Positions 41,559 through 53,140 of a stretch of 64,000 bases of DNA are shown one piece after another. A program made the position numbers and the translations under genes. Source of the stretch: Gordonia spumicola (GTDB lineage: Bacteria > Actinomycetota > Actinomycetes > Mycobacteriales > Mycobacteriaceae); contig NZ_BJOV01000005.1 in the NCBI RefSeq assembly GCF_009932475.1, forward strand, positions 1,054,001 through 1,118,000, read 5' to 3'. The notes beneath the pieces are model-generated. The model was not told the origin of the DNA. It did not search any database and was given only the letters and a program-made list of their open reading frames with translations. Numbering within the stretch: position 1 is the first letter of the stretch; every line of letters starts with the position of its first letter.

Positions 41559-41630
41559 GCCGACCCAAGTACCTCTGAGCCGACCCAAGTACCTCTGAGC
41601 CGACCCAAGTACCGCTGAGTCGACCCCGCT
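41551..41630 (+). repeat. 20-bp tandem repeat at the hisE stop codon
   Basis: Unit ACCTCTGAGCCGACCCAAGT occurs three times perfectly (41551-41610), then a fourth, diverged copy (41611-41630), and the motif starts again at 41631. Each unit copies the hisE end (Tyr-Leu-stop). It fills nearly the whole hisE-hisG gap. Confidence 0.95.
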
Positions 41631-41649
41631 ACCTCTAGGAATTCCCCAC

Positions 41650-42498
41650 ATGTTGCGTGTCGCAGTCCCCAACAAGGGCGCGCTGTCCGAAGCCGCCGCC
41701 GCCATCCTCTCCGAGGCCGGCTACCGCAAGCGGTCGGACCCGAAGGACCTCTCCGTCATCGACGTCAACAACGACGTCGAGTTCTATTTCCTGCGCCCGA
41801 AGGACGTCGCGATCTATGTCGGCGCGGGCACCCTCGACCTGGGCATCACCGGTCGCGACCTGGCGGCCGACTCGGGCGCCGAGGTGATCGAGGAGGTCGC
41901 GCTCGGCTTCGGATCGTCGACGTTCCGCTACGCGGCCCCCAACGACCAGACGTGGACCGTCGACGATCTCGCGGGCAAGCGGATCGCGACGTCGTACCCG
42001 AACCTGGTCCGTCGTGACCTCGCGTCCCGCGGCATCGACGCGGAGATCATCCGCCTCGACGGCGCCGTCGAGATCTCCATCCAGCTCGGTGTGGCCGACG
42101 CGATCGCCGATGTGGTCGGCTCCGGACGCACCCTCCGCCTGCACGATCTGGCTGCGTTCGGCGAGTCGCTGTGCGACTCCGAGGCCGTGCTGATCCGGAA
42201 TCCGGAATCGGTGGAGGCGTCGAAGGCGGCCAAGCAGTTCATCGCCCGTGTCCAGGGCGTCGTATTCGGTCAGCAGTACGTGATGATCGACTACGACTGC
42301 CCGAAGCCGCTGCTGGAGCAGGCCGTCGCGATGACCCCGGGCCTCGAATCGCCGACAGTGTCGCCGATGCTCGACCCGGAGTGGCTCGCGGTTCGGGCGA
42401 TGGTCCCGCGCAAGTCGCACCAGTCGCTCATGGACGACCTGTCCGAGCTCGGCGCCCGCGCGATCCTCGCGTCGGACATCCGTTCCTGCCGGTTCTAG
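41650..42498 (+). CDS. hisG: ATP phosphoribosyltransferase (long form)
   Basis: 282-residue first enzyme of histidine biosynthesis, joining ATP and PRPP, feedback-inhibited by histidine. N-terminal [16 protein letters not shown], central [12 protein letters not shown] (PRPP-binding region) and a C-terminal regulatory ACT-like domain (from about residue 210), which defines the long form that needs no HisZ. ATG follows CTAGGAATTCCCCAC. Confidence 0.97.
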   Translation: MLRVAVPNKGALSEAAAAILSEAGYRKRSDPKDLSVIDVNNDVEFYFLRPKDVAIYVGAGTLDLGITGRDLAADSGAEVIEEVALGFGSSTFRYAAPNDQTWTVDDLAGKRIATSYPNLVRRDLASRGIDAEIIRLDGAVEISIQLGVADAIADVVGSGRTLRLHDLAAFGESLCDSEAVLIRNPESVEASKAAKQFIARVQGVVFGQQYVMIDYDCPKPLLEQAVAMTPGLESPTVSPMLDPEWLAVRAMVPRKSHQSLMDDLSELGARAILASDIRSCRF

Positions 42499-42539
42499 TC
42501 GGTCGGGCCGGACCCTTCGAGTCGAAAGGCGAGGCCTGC

Positions 42540-44292
<1,753 letters not shown>

Positions 44293-44339
44293 CGTAGGAA
44301 CACGGAGCGAAGAAGCACGTAGCGACGAAGGAGGCCCCG

Positions 44340-46025
44340 ATGACCCCGCCAGTGCAGTCCGGTGCGAATGGGGAGTCCGGTGCGAGCGGCGACTCTCCGC
44401 AGGAGCGGATCGACAAGCTCACCACCCGGAACACCAAGCTGACCGAACTCCTCAAGGAGGCGCGGCAGCAGCTCATCGCACTGCGCGAAGAGGTGGAGAA
44501 CCTCGGTCAGCCGCCGAGCGGGTACGGCGTGCTCCTCGGAGTCACCGACGGCGACACCGTCGACGTGTTCACGTCGGGCCGCAAGATGCGACTGACGGTC
44601 TCGCCGAACATCGACACCGAGACGCTCCGGCGCGGGCAGTCGTTGCGGTTGAACGAGGCGCTGACCGTCGTCGAAGCCCTCGGGTACGACGAAGTCGGCG
44701 AGATCTCGACGCTCCGCGAGGTGCTCGCCGGCGGACGTCGAGCGCTCGTCGTCGGGCACACCGACGAGGAGCGGGTCGTCCACCTGGCCGACGCCCTCGT
44801 CCACACCGAGGACGGCGGCGACCGCGACCGCAAACTCCGCCCCGGCGACTCGCTGCTCGTCGACGGCAAGGCCGGCTATGCACTCGAGCGGATCCCGAAG
44901 GCCGAGGTGGAGGATCTGGTCCTCGAAGAGGTCCCGGACGTCGACTACGAGGACATCGGCGGTCTGCGCCGTCAGATCGAACAGATCCGAGACGCCGTCG
45001 AGCTGCCGTTCCTGCACAACGACCTGTTCGCGGAGTACTCGTTGCGCCCGCCGAAGGGCGTCCTCTTGTACGGGCCGCCCGGCAACGGCAAGACGTTGAT
45101 CGCGAAGGCTGTCGCCAACTCGTTGGCCCGTCAGATCGCCCAGGTCCGCGGTGACGACTCGAGTGAGGCGAAGAGCTACTTCCTGAACATCAAGGGTCCG
45201 GAACTGCTCAACAAGTTCGTCGGTGAGACCGAACGGCACATCCGCCTGATCTTCCAGCGGGCGCGCGAGAAGGCGTCCGAGGGCACGCCGGTGATCGTCT
45301 TCTTCGACGAGATGGACTCGATCTTCCGGACCCGTGGCTCGGGTGTCTCGTCGGACGTCGAGACGACGGTCGTCCCGCAGTTGCTCAGCGAGATCGACGG
45401 TGTCGAGGGCCTCGAGAACGTCATCGTGATCGGTGCGTCGAACCGCGAGGACATGATCGACCCGGCCATCCTGCGGCCGGGGCGTCTCGACGTGAAGATC
45501 AAGATCGAACGGCCAGACGCGGAGTCGGCCGTCGACATCTTCACCAAGTACTTGACGACGGATGTGCCGCTGCACGCCGACGAGGTCGCCGAGTTCGGCG
45601 GCGACCCGCAGGCGTGTGTCGACGCGATGATCCAGCGCGTCGTGGAGCGGATGTACGCCGAGACCGACGACAACCGGTTCCTCGAGGTCACCTACGCCAA
45701 CGGCGACAAGGAGATCATGTACTTCAAGGACTTCAACTCGGGCGCGATGATTCAGAACATCGTCGACCGTGCCAAGAAGTACGCGATCAAGGCACATCTG
45801 GAGAGCGGTCAGCGCGGCCTGCGGATCGGGCATCTGCTCGATTCGATCCTCGACGAGTTCGCCGAGAACGAGGACCTGCCCAACACCACCAACCCGGACG
45901 ACTGGGCCAGGATCTCCGGCAAGAAGGGCGAGCGGATCGTGTACATCCGCACACTCGTCACCGGCAAGGGCAGCGGGGCCAGCCGCGCGATCGACACCGA
46001 GTCGAACACGGGTCAGTATCTCTAG
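44340..46025 (+). CDS. mpa: proteasomal ATPase (Mpa/ARC)
   Basis: 561-residue AAA+ ring ATPase that recognises Pup-tagged proteins and threads them into the 20S core. The N-terminal coiled coil (residues 20-60) binds Pup, followed by two OB-fold segments. The AAA domain has Walker A GPPGNGKT near residue 244, Walker [10 protein letters not shown] near 318 and the arginine finger region GRLDVKIKI. The C-terminus ends Gln-Tyr-Leu, the motif that docks into the proteasome alpha ring. GAAGGAGG ribosome site. Separated from dop by the accessory block. Confidence 0.97.
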   Translation: MTPPVQSGANGESGASGDSPQERIDKLTTRNTKLTELLKEARQQLIALREEVENLGQPPSGYGVLLGVTDGDTVDVFTSGRKMRLTVSPNIDTETLRRGQSLRLNEALTVVEALGYDEVGEISTLREVLAGGRRALVVGHTDEERVVHLADALVHTEDGGDRDRKLRPGDSLLVDGKAGYALERIPKAEVEDLVLEEVPDVDYEDIGGLRRQIEQIRDAVELPFLHNDLFAEYSLRPPKGVLLYGPPGNGKTLIAKAVANSLARQIAQVRGDDSSEAKSYFLNIKGPELLNKFVGETERHIRLIFQRAREKASEGTPVIVFFDEMDSIFRTRGSGVSSDVETTVVPQLLSEIDGVEGLENVIVIGASNREDMIDPAILRPGRLDVKIKIERPDAESAVDIFTKYLTTDVPLHADEVAEFGGDPQACVDAMIQRVVERMYAETDDNRFLEVTYANGDKEIMYFKDFNSGAMIQNIVDRAKKYAIKAHLESGQRGLRIGHLLDSILDEFAENEDLPNTTNPDDWARISGKKGERIVYIRTLVTGKGSGASRAIDTESNTGQYL

Positions 46026-46082
46026 GAGCGAGTCGTTCCAGCGACCGAATGAGGCGGGTCTGACCGGCTAGTGTGATTCCCG

Positions 46083-48677
46083 ATGAGTACTCCAGGAATC
46101 ACCCCGCCGCTCAAGGTCCGTGTCGGCCAGGGCACGACACAGATCGTGCGGGTGTCGCCCGCGTCCGTCGGGCGGACGCCGGACAACGAGATAGTGGTGA
46201 ACCATCCGCTCGTGTCGCGGCGGCACCTCTCCGTCGAATGGTCGCCGGGCGCGGGATGGCAGGTGATCGACGCGGGCAGCACAAACGGGATGTACGTGGA
46301 CGGGGTCAGGCAGAACGTCGTCACCGTCGGCGCCGGGGCGCGGGTGCTGCTGGGCGACGGTCAGACCGGCCCCGCACTGGAACTGACGCCCCAGGCTCCC
46401 GCGGCGGCGACGTTGATTCCGCCGCCGTCGGACGGTGTCGCCCGGGCCCGGTCGGTCACCCCGCCGCCGCACCCGCCGAGCGGCCCGATGCCGGAGCAGC
46501 CGCGGCCCACGATCCGCACGCCCATCGCGCAGCAGCCGCAGTCCCAACCGTTCCCGTCCGCGCCGATGCCCTCGCAGCCGATGCCGCCGCAACCGATGCG
46601 ACAGCAGGCTCCCCGGTTCGGCGAGCTGCAGGACGCTCCGCATCTGGCGGCGTTGCATCAGAACGCCTCGGCGATCTTCCAGGTGCCCGGCGAACTCCGT
46701 GACGGCGGCCGCGAGACCATCTCGCTGTCGGGTGTGCAGACGATCGGCCGTACGCCGGACAACGACATCGTCGTCAACGACGTGCTGGCGTCCCGCCACC
46801 ATGCGCGGATGTCGTCGTCGCCCCAAGGGCTCCTCCTCGAAGACCTCGGCAGCGTCAACGGGACGTTCGTCAACGGTCAGCGGGTGTCGGCGCATCGGCT
46901 GAGCGAGAACGACGTCGTCACGATCGGCAACTCCGACTTCGTGATGTCGGGCGGAGCCCTCGTCCGTGGACGACCGCAGGTCGACGTGGCAGGCGGTGTC
47001 CAGGTCGATGGCGTGAGCCTCACGATCGACGGGAAGACGCTCCTCAACGACATCTCGTTTGCCGCGGCGCCCGGTTCGTTGACGGCGATCATCGGCCCGT
47101 CGGGTGCCGGCAAGTCGACGGTGTCGAAGATCGTCGCGGGTTTGAACAGCCCGACTGTCGGTGTGGTGACGTTCGAGGGCCGGGGTGTGCACACCGAGTA
47201 CGAGGCGTTGCGCACCCGTATCGGGATGGTCCCGCAGGACGACGTCCTCCACCGCAGGCTGACCTTGCGTCAGGCGTTGCGGTATGCGGCGGAGCTTCGG
47301 CTTCCGTCGGATCTGAGCACTGCCGACCGCGATCAGGTGATCGACGGTGTGCTGTCGGAGTTGCAGTTGACCGAGCACGTCGACACGCGGGTGGACAAGC
47401 TGTCGGGTGGTCAGCGTAAACGCGCATCGGTGGCGATGGAGTTGTTGACCGGTCCGTCGCTGCTGATCTTGGACGAACCGACCTCGGGCCTCGACCCGGC
47501 ACTCGACCGCCAGGTGATGCAGACACTGCGGCGGTTGGCCGACGCGGGCCGTGTGGTCCTCGTGGTCACGCACTCGCTGACCTACCTCAACCTGTGCGAT
47601 CAGGTGCTGCTCCTCGCACCCGGAGGCAAGACCGCATACTGCGGCGCCCCGAGGGACGTCGGAGCCGAACTCGGGACCACCGACTGGGCCGAGATCTTCG
47701 CGTTCACCGCCGACCGGCCGGACGAAGCGTGGGCGCGCTATCGGCAACGTCATCCGCACACGTCGAAACCGCAGGCGGCGCCACCGTCCGGACCGCCGAT
47801 CACCGTGCCGAAGGCATCGGGTGGACGTCAGGCGAGCACCGTCTTCCGGCGTCAACTCAGGCTCATCCTCGCCGATCGCGGCTATCTCGTCTTCTTGTGC
47901 GTGCTTCCCGTCGTCCTCGGACTCCTCACCCTCGTGATTCCCGGTGAGCTGGGATTCGGCATCGCCGAACAGGGGGTCGGCGCGTCGCCGGGCAGCGCCA
48001 AGGTACATGTCGAAGCAGTCCAGCTCCTCGTCGTCCTGGTGATCGGCGCGGCGTTCATGGGCGCCGCGTTGACGGTCCGCGACCTCGTCGGCGAACGCGC
48101 GATCTTCGAACGCGAACGTGCTGTTGGCCTGCGACCGGGCGCCTATCTGTTCGCGAAGGTCGTCGTGTACTTCCTGCTCACGGCGGTGCAGTGCGCAATC
48201 ATGCTCGGCCTCACGTACGGCTTGCGGGACGTCCCCGAGGAGGGCGGCGTCTTCCTGCCTCCGGCGATAGCCCTCTATCTGGCGATCACCGCCCTCGCGT
48301 GTGTCAGCACACTCGTCGGCCTGGCGATCTCGTCGATGGTCAAGTCGAACGAGCAGACGATGCCGCCGCTCGTGATCGCGATCATGGTGCAGCTCGTCTT
48401 CTGCGGCGGCTTGTTCCCGATCACCTCGGCCGGGGCGGCCCAACTCGGCTGGCTGTTCCCGGCGTATTGGGGATACACGGCCGCAGCCCAGGCCGTCGAC
48501 GTCCCCACGATCAACCCCGACGCGGCCCAGGTGAAACTGAACGACGCGGGGGAGATGAAGTACCCGCTGTGGGAGCCGACGGCGTCGCACATGCTGCTCG
48601 CCTACGGTGTCCTCGCACTCATGGCCGTACTCCTCGCGGCTCTCGTGTTCTCTCGCCTGCGCCTGCGCCGCCGGTAG
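46083..48677 (+). CDS. FHA-domain ABC transporter (Rv1747-like), paralogue 1
   Basis: 864-residue fusion. FHA1 (about residues 20-95, GRTPDNEIVVNHPLVSRRH) is followed by a Pro/Gln-rich linker, FHA2 (about 195-290, GRTPDNDIVVNDVLASRHH), an ABC ATPase (Walker A GPSGAGKST near 338, signature LSGGQRKR, Walker B LLILDEPTSGLD) and an ABC2-type membrane domain with about six segments (from 590). In M. tuberculosis the related Rv1747 is phosphorylated by PknF and exports a cell-envelope component; the same logic is inferred here. A TAGTGT element ends 8 bases before the ATG. Very similar to the 55066 gene. Confidence 0.92.
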   Translation: MSTPGITPPLKVRVGQGTTQIVRVSPASVGRTPDNEIVVNHPLVSRRHLSVEWSPGAGWQVIDAGSTNGMYVDGVRQNVVTVGAGARVLLGDGQTGPALELTPQAPAAATLIPPPSDGVARARSVTPPPHPPSGPMPEQPRPTIRTPIAQQPQSQPFPSAPMPSQPMPPQPMRQQAPRFGELQDAPHLAALHQNASAIFQVPGELRDGGRETISLSGVQTIGRTPDNDIVVNDVLASRHHARMSSSPQGLLLEDLGSVNGTFVNGQRVSAHRLSENDVVTIGNSDFVMSGGALVRGRPQVDVAGGVQVDGVSLTIDGKTLLNDISFAAAPGSLTAIIGPSGAGKSTVSKIVAGLNSPTVGVVTFEGRGVHTEYEALRTRIGMVPQDDVLHRRLTLRQALRYAAELRLPSDLSTADRDQVIDGVLSELQLTEHVDTRVDKLSGGQRKRASVAMELLTGPSLLILDEPTSGLDPALDRQVMQTLRRLADAGRVVLVVTHSLTYLNLCDQVLLLAPGGKTAYCGAPRDVGAELGTTDWAEIFAFTADRPDEAWARYRQRHPHTSKPQAAPPSGPPITVPKASGGRQASTVFRRQLRLILADRGYLVFLCVLPVVLGLLTLVIPGELGFGIAEQGVGASPGSAKVHVEAVQLLVVLVIGAAFMGAALTVRDLVGERAIFERERAVGLRPGAYLFAKVVVYFLLTAVQCAIMLGLTYGLRDVPEEGGVFLPPAIALYLAITALACVSTLVGLAISSMVKSNEQTMPPLVIAIMVQLVFCGGLFPITSAGAAQLGWLFPAYWGYTAAAQAVDVPTINPDAAQVKLNDAGEMKYPLWEPTASHMLLAYGVLALMAVLLAALVFSRLRLRRR

Positions 48678-48696
48678 GGCCGCGGGCGGGGCGCAT

Positions 48697-49263
48697 ATGT
48701 TCACATCTGTAGACCCGATTCCGATTCGGCCACGGCGCATACTTGTTGCGGGAGTGTCCGGAGTCGGAAAGACCACGCTCGGGCGACGCATCGCTCAGGT
48801 CGTGGACGCGCCGCACACTGAGATCGACGGGCTCTTTCACGGGCCGAACTGGACGCCGCGGACGACGTTCCTTGAGGATGTGGCAGACCTTGCGTCCACA
48901 GAGGCGTGGGTCACCGAGTGGCAATACGCGGGTGCGCGCCCGGTACTGGCGGCTCGCGCGGATCTTCTGGTCTGGCTAGATCTGCCGTTCTGGACGACGA
49001 CTTTCCCGAGGGTGGTGCGTCGTACTGTGCTGCGGCGTGTTCGACGCGAGGCGCTTTGGAATGGCAATGTAGAACCGCCGTTCCACCAAATTCTGACCGA
49101 CCCCGACTACATCGTCCGATGGGCGGTGTCGACGCGGCACAAGTATCGCGATCAGATTCCACAGCTGGACCATGATTCGTTCGGTCTCTCGGTGGTGCGC
49201 TTGACATCGACCCGTGAGGTCGATCGATGGCTGAAGGGACCGCTCGCTCGCGCGGTCTCGTGA
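48697..49263 (+). CDS. P-loop kinase-like (topology-modulation/adenylate-kinase-like) protein
   Basis: 188-residue cytoplasmic NTPase with Walker A AGVSGVGKTTLGRRIA near residue 18 and a lid-like basic region RRTVLRRVRREALWNGN. Resembles FlaR-like DNA topology modulation proteins, a name of uncertain meaning. ATG at 48697 is 19 bases after the FHA-ABC stop. Sequence from about 48960 has fewer G/C-ending codons than its neighbours. Role unknown. Confidence 0.78.
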   Translation: MFTSVDPIPIRPRRILVAGVSGVGKTTLGRRIAQVVDAPHTEIDGLFHGPNWTPRTTFLEDVADLASTEAWVTEWQYAGARPVLAARADLLVWLDLPFWTTTFPRVVRRTVLRRVRREALWNGNVEPPFHQILTDPDYIVRWAVSTRHKYRDQIPQLDHDSFGLSVVRLTSTREVDRWLKGPLARAVS

Positions 49264-49332
49264 GCCCGGCGGGATTCCACAACGTCGCCGACCTTCCGCA
49301 GGGCCCGGATCTGCCCAGGAGCACACGAACAC

Positions 49333-49362
49333 GAAGGCCCGCCGCAGGAGGGGCGGGCCTTC
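49333..49362. terminator. 11-bp GC-rich hairpin between convergent genes
   Basis: GAAGGCCCGCC, 8-base loop, GGCGGGCCTTC between the P-loop gene and the LprG-like gene. No T-run. Confidence 0.75.
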
Positions 49363-49379
49363 GCGTCAGAGCGGTGGGG

Positions 49380-50174
49380 TCACGGCTTCGTGATCGTCAC
49401 CGGCTCCTCCCACTTGGACGTGGTGAGCGTGATGTCGCCGTCCTTGGTGTTCAGGCTGATCTCGACGAGGTTGTTCGGCGAGTCGTAGGCGATCCACGCG
49501 GTAGCCGGATGCTCGCCCTTCAGAGCGCCGGGGCCCTGGGTCGGGAAGATCGAGTCGAAGTCGGCGGAATCGAGGGTTCCGGTCACCTTGACGGCCTTCA
49601 CACCGTTGTGCGTGGCGGTCTCGCCGACCTTCGGGTTGTGGAACTTCGTCAGGAGGTTCGCCAGACCCTTGTCCTCGGAGAGGACGACCGACGGGTCGTA
49701 GGTCCGCTGACCCGACGGAGCCTCGGTGAACGACGCGGCGCCCTTCTCCTTCGTGTACAGGCGGCCGCCGATGATCACGAACTCGTACTCCTTGAACGAG
49801 TCCGTCAGGCGGAACTCGCCGGTGCCCTTCGCGGCGGGGGCGGGCTTGGTCACGACGTCGCCGTCGAGGCTGTTGACCGGAAGGCCCTTGAAGTTCTTGT
49901 CGACGGTCATGTTCAGGTGGACCGCGGTGGTGAGGCGAGTGGTCTTCGCAGCCTGCTCGAGCAGGGCGTTGGCATCGGTCACATCCACGGACGGCGCGGT
50001 GCCCGACCGGGGCGAATCGCTCATCGGGGGAGCGGACTGCGCGGCCGTCGTGTCGTCGCTCTTCTTCTCCGTGGAGCAACCGGTCAGCACCACAGCGCCT
50101 ACGGTCAAGAGAGCGACTGCGGGCGCGGCCCACTTCCTGGTGACGGATGAGCCCGCCTGCTTGGGTGTCTTCAT
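49380..50174 (-). CDS. LppX/LprAFG-family lipoprotein (LprG-like)
   Basis: 264-residue exported lipoprotein. The signal peptide ends in the lipobox VLTGC (Cys near residue 33), followed by an acidic low-complexity linker and the half-barrel LppX/LprAFG domain (LEQAAKTTRLTTAVHLNMTV onwards), which binds acylated lipids such as triacylglycerides or lipoarabinomannan precursors in mycobacteria. It is not next to a P55-type exporter but borders an FHA-ABC and lipid-related genes. Transcribed opposite to the desaturase. Confidence 0.88.
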   Translation of the reverse strand: MKTPKQAGSSVTRKWAAPAVALLTVGAVVLTGCSTEKKSDDTTAAQSAPPMSDSPRSGTAPSVDVTDANALLEQAAKTTRLTTAVHLNMTVDKNFKGLPVNSLDGDVVTKPAPAAKGTGEFRLTDSFKEYEFVIIGGRLYTKEKGAASFTEAPSGQRTYDPSVVLSEDKGLANLLTKFHNPKVGETATHNGVKAVKVTGTLDSADFDSIFPTQGPGALKGEHPATAWIAYDSPNNLVEISLNTKDGDITLTTSKWEEPVTITKP

Positions 50175-50322
50175 AAAAGGAGACCGTAGCGTAAAACCTG
50201 CGGCGGATGGTCTCGGCGAACCGGTTCTCTATCAACTGAATGATCGGGTGACACGGGCGTAGGAGAGCGGTGGTTAAGATCCATTGGAATCTCATCCACG
50301 TTCTTTTTCACGGAGGCCGACA

Positions 50323-51810
50323 ATGTCAGCGGACAACGCAGCCACGACAGGGGTCGACGGCGAGTCCGACATCGGGCCGGACCTCGGCAGGAGGGCGGCG
50401 CCGGACGGCGGGCCACAGTTGTCGAACGTGTGGGTCTACAACGGTCGCGCGTACGATCTCACCGACTGGATCTCGAAGCATCCCGGCGGCGAGTTCTTCA
50501 TCGGTCGCACCAAGAACCGCGACATCACGTCGATCATCGGCGCTTACCATCGCGATCCCGAGCGCATCGGGCGGATGATCGAGCGATTCGCGCTCGATCG
50601 AGACGCCGTCATCGAAGACGTCCACCCGAAGGCGAACGCCCCGGCGTTCCTGTTCGACAAGGACTTCGACAGCTGGCGCGACACCCCGCACTACGACTTC
50701 TCGCAGTCGACGGATCTGCTGCACGCGGTGAAGGGACGACTGTCCGAACCGACGATGGCCGCGAAGATCAAGCGGATGGACCGGATCTTCGACGCCGTCG
50801 CGATCACCTTGTTCATCGCGTACTTCGCGGTGATGGGTCTGCGCCTGTACGACACGTCATGGATGCCGCTGCCCGCGTTCGTGCTCGCCATGGTGCTCCT
50901 GCGCAGTTCGCTCGCGGGCGTCGGGCACTACGCGATCCATCGTGCGCAGAAGGGGTTCACCAAGATCGCGGTCAACGCGTTCGACATGAATTACGTCGCG
51001 TTGTCGTTCGTCACCGCCGACGGTCATGCGCTGCTGCACCATCCGCACACGCAGAGCGACGTCGACATCAAGAAGAACGTGTTCACGTTCATGATGGATC
51101 TTCCGCGTCTGTATCGGGTGCCGATCCACACGCTCCACAAATTCGGTCACACGGTGACCGGGATGACGATTCGTCTCCTCGAGATCTGCAAATTGACTCG
51201 ACAGGTCGGCATCGCCGACATGTACGGATCGTGGAAGGGCGGACTGCCGCACTTCATCGGTTCGTTCGGCATGCGTTTCCTGCTGCTCGGCGAGATGATC
51301 GTGTTCATCGTCGCGGGCGACTTCTGGGCGTGGCTGCTGCAGTTCGTCGTCACGATGTGGGTGTCGACGTTCCTCGTCGTCGCCAGTCACGACTTCGAGA
51401 TCGACACCGATGAGATCGAGGCGAACACCGACGACTGGGCCGTCAACCAGGTGGAACAGGCCTACGACCTGAAGGTCGTCGGCAACCGGTACGTCGACTG
51501 CTTCCTCTCGGCCGGCCTCAGCTCGCATCGCGTGCATCACGTGCTGCCGTTCCAGCGGAGCGGATTCTCGAACATCGCGACCGAAGACCTCCTCCGTGAG
51601 GAGGCCGCGAAGTTCGGTGTCGAATGGGAGAAGTCCAAGTGGTTCCTCACCGACCGGTTCCCGAAGCAGCTGTCGACGTATCTGGGCGCGAAATCGCGTA
51701 CCGCGGTCGAGAACGACTGGGGATTCTTCCGTGAGCATTTCTCGCCGACTGCATTGAAGACGTGCGGTGAGTACACGGTCAAGGGATTCACCGGCATAGG
51801 CACCGTCTGA
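50323..51810 (+). CDS. cytochrome-b5-fused membrane fatty acid desaturase
   Basis: 495-residue enzyme. The N-terminal cytochrome b5 domain (residues 35-105, haem motif SKHPGGEFF) is followed by a membrane desaturase with histidine boxes GHYAIH, HALLHHPH and SSHRVHHVLP and several hydrophobic segments. It introduces a double bond into an acyl chain using a fused electron donor. ATG after CGGAGG; TAAGAT at 50275-50280 is a candidate -10. The adjacent type III polyketide synthase suggests it may tailor an acyl starter. Regiospecificity unknown. Confidence 0.88.
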   Translation: MSADNAATTGVDGESDIGPDLGRRAAPDGGPQLSNVWVYNGRAYDLTDWISKHPGGEFFIGRTKNRDITSIIGAYHRDPERIGRMIERFALDRDAVIEDVHPKANAPAFLFDKDFDSWRDTPHYDFSQSTDLLHAVKGRLSEPTMAAKIKRMDRIFDAVAITLFIAYFAVMGLRLYDTSWMPLPAFVLAMVLLRSSLAGVGHYAIHRAQKGFTKIAVNAFDMNYVALSFVTADGHALLHHPHTQSDVDIKKNVFTFMMDLPRLYRVPIHTLHKFGHTVTGMTIRLLEICKLTRQVGIADMYGSWKGGLPHFIGSFGMRFLLLGEMIVFIVAGDFWAWLLQFVVTMWVSTFLVVASHDFEIDTDEIEANTDDWAVNQVEQAYDLKVVGNRYVDCFLSAGLSSHRVHHVLPFQRSGFSNIATEDLLREEAAKFGVEWEKSKWFLTDRFPKQLSTYLGAKSRTAVENDWGFFREHFSPTALKTCGEYTVKGFTGIGTV

Positions 51811-51924
51811 CCATTCCGCGAACGTCTTCATTCGATCGACAGACGACGTATTCCCATTCGGAGCCGCAACCGTAGATCATCGATTGTGAGCACACCGACT
51901 CCCGGCACAGAAAGGGGCGACGAC

Positions 51925-53130
51925 ATGTCGCACACCACCGGAGCACACTCCACCAACCCCTTGGCGCGCGTAGCGGTCGCCGCACCGGGGTTCGGGGCCG
52001 ATGCCCTGCCGTCGCCGCCCACCACCGTCGCCGTGATCGAATCGCTCGCGACCGGTGCACCGGCGAGGATCGTCGACCAGACGACCGCAGCGGGTCAGGT
52101 CGCCGCCCTGTTCGACGATCCGGCGGTCGCCGAGCGCATCGTCCGGGTGTACGACAAGACCCGGATCGCGACTCGACACTTGGCGATCGACCCGATGGCT
52201 CCGGAGTTCCTGGAGTACAGTCGCCGTCCCGGCACCGTCCGTGAGCGGATGAACATGTACTTCGAGCACGCCACACCGCTGGCGGTGGACGTGGCGGGCC
52301 GCGCGATCGCAGGCATCGCCGATCCCGCCGCCGAGATCGGAATGCTGATCTTCGTCACCAGCACGGGATTCATCGCACCCGGCGTCGACGTCGCCGTCAT
52401 CAAGCAGCTGGGCCTGTCGCAGACGATCAGTCGTGTCGTCGTCAACTTCATGGGATGCGCCGCCGCCGTCAACGGCCTGCGGACCGCCACCGACTACGTC
52501 CGAGCGCACCCGGACAGCAAGGCCCTGGTGGTCTGCCTGGAACTGAGCTCGGTGAACGCGGTGTTCGGTGAGGATCCCGTCGAGGTCGTCACCCACAGCC
52601 TCTTCGGCGACGGGTGCGGCGCGATGGTGGTCGGAGCCAGCGAGGTCGGTCGCCAACTGCCCGCAGGCCGGATCGTCGTCCGCGACACGTTCAGCCACCT
52701 CTTCGACGACGCCGAGGACGGCATCGTGCTCGGCGTGAACGACGACGGCATCACCTGCGATCTGTCACAGCAGCTGCCCGACTACATCTACCGCGGTGTC
52801 GGGCCCGCGCTCGACGCCGCGATCGCCCGGTCGGGCCTGGGGCGCGACGACATCGACCTGTGGGCCATCCATCCGGGCGGGCCCGCGATCCTGCACCAGT
52901 CGGCTCGCTCGCTCGGCCTGTCCGAGGAGCGGTCCCAGCCGAGCTGGGACGTCCTGCGCGACTACGGGAACATGCTCAGCGTCTCGCTGGTGTTCGTGCT
53001 CGAGCGCATGCTGGCCGACGAGGCCGCACGCGACCACGCCGAGCCGGTGCCGCCGTCGACCGGTGTCGCGTTCTCCTTCGCACCCGGTGTGACCCTCGAA
53101 GGCATCCTGTTCGACGTGGTCCGCGGATAG
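51925..53130 (+). CDS. type III polyketide synthase (chalcone/stilbene synthase family)
   Basis: 401-residue condensing enzyme that extends an acyl-CoA starter with malonyl-CoA. The catalytic triad is intact: Cys178 in NFMGCAAAVNGLR, His316 in AIHPGGPAIL and Asn349 in YGNMLS. Mycobacterial relatives (PKS10/11/18) make long-chain alkylpyrones or alkylresorcinol-like compounds. ATG 51925 chosen because of the AAAGGGG site; the in-frame GTG at 51886 would add 13 residues. Followed 10 bases later by the exporter gene, so product and exporter are linked. Confidence 0.92.
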   Translation: MSHTTGAHSTNPLARVAVAAPGFGADALPSPPTTVAVIESLATGAPARIVDQTTAAGQVAALFDDPAVAERIVRVYDKTRIATRHLAIDPMAPEFLEYSRRPGTVRERMNMYFEHATPLAVDVAGRAIAGIADPAAEIGMLIFVTSTGFIAPGVDVAVIKQLGLSQTISRVVVNFMGCAAAVNGLRTATDYVRAHPDSKALVVCLELSSVNAVFGEDPVEVVTHSLFGDGCGAMVVGASEVGRQLPAGRIVVRDTFSHLFDDAEDGIVLGVNDDGITCDLSQQLPDYIYRGVGPALDAAIARSGLGRDDIDLWAIHPGGPAILHQSARSLGLSEERSQPSWDVLRDYGNMLSVSLVFVLERMLADEAARDHAEPVPPSTGVAFSFAPGVTLEGILFDVVRG

Positions 53131-53140
53131 GGGACCCGCC

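Noticed and set aside
48697-49263. P-loop gene as a cargo shikimate or gluconate kinase
   Set aside because: The Walker A region fits many small kinases, but no substrate motif of shikimate or gluconate kinase is seen.
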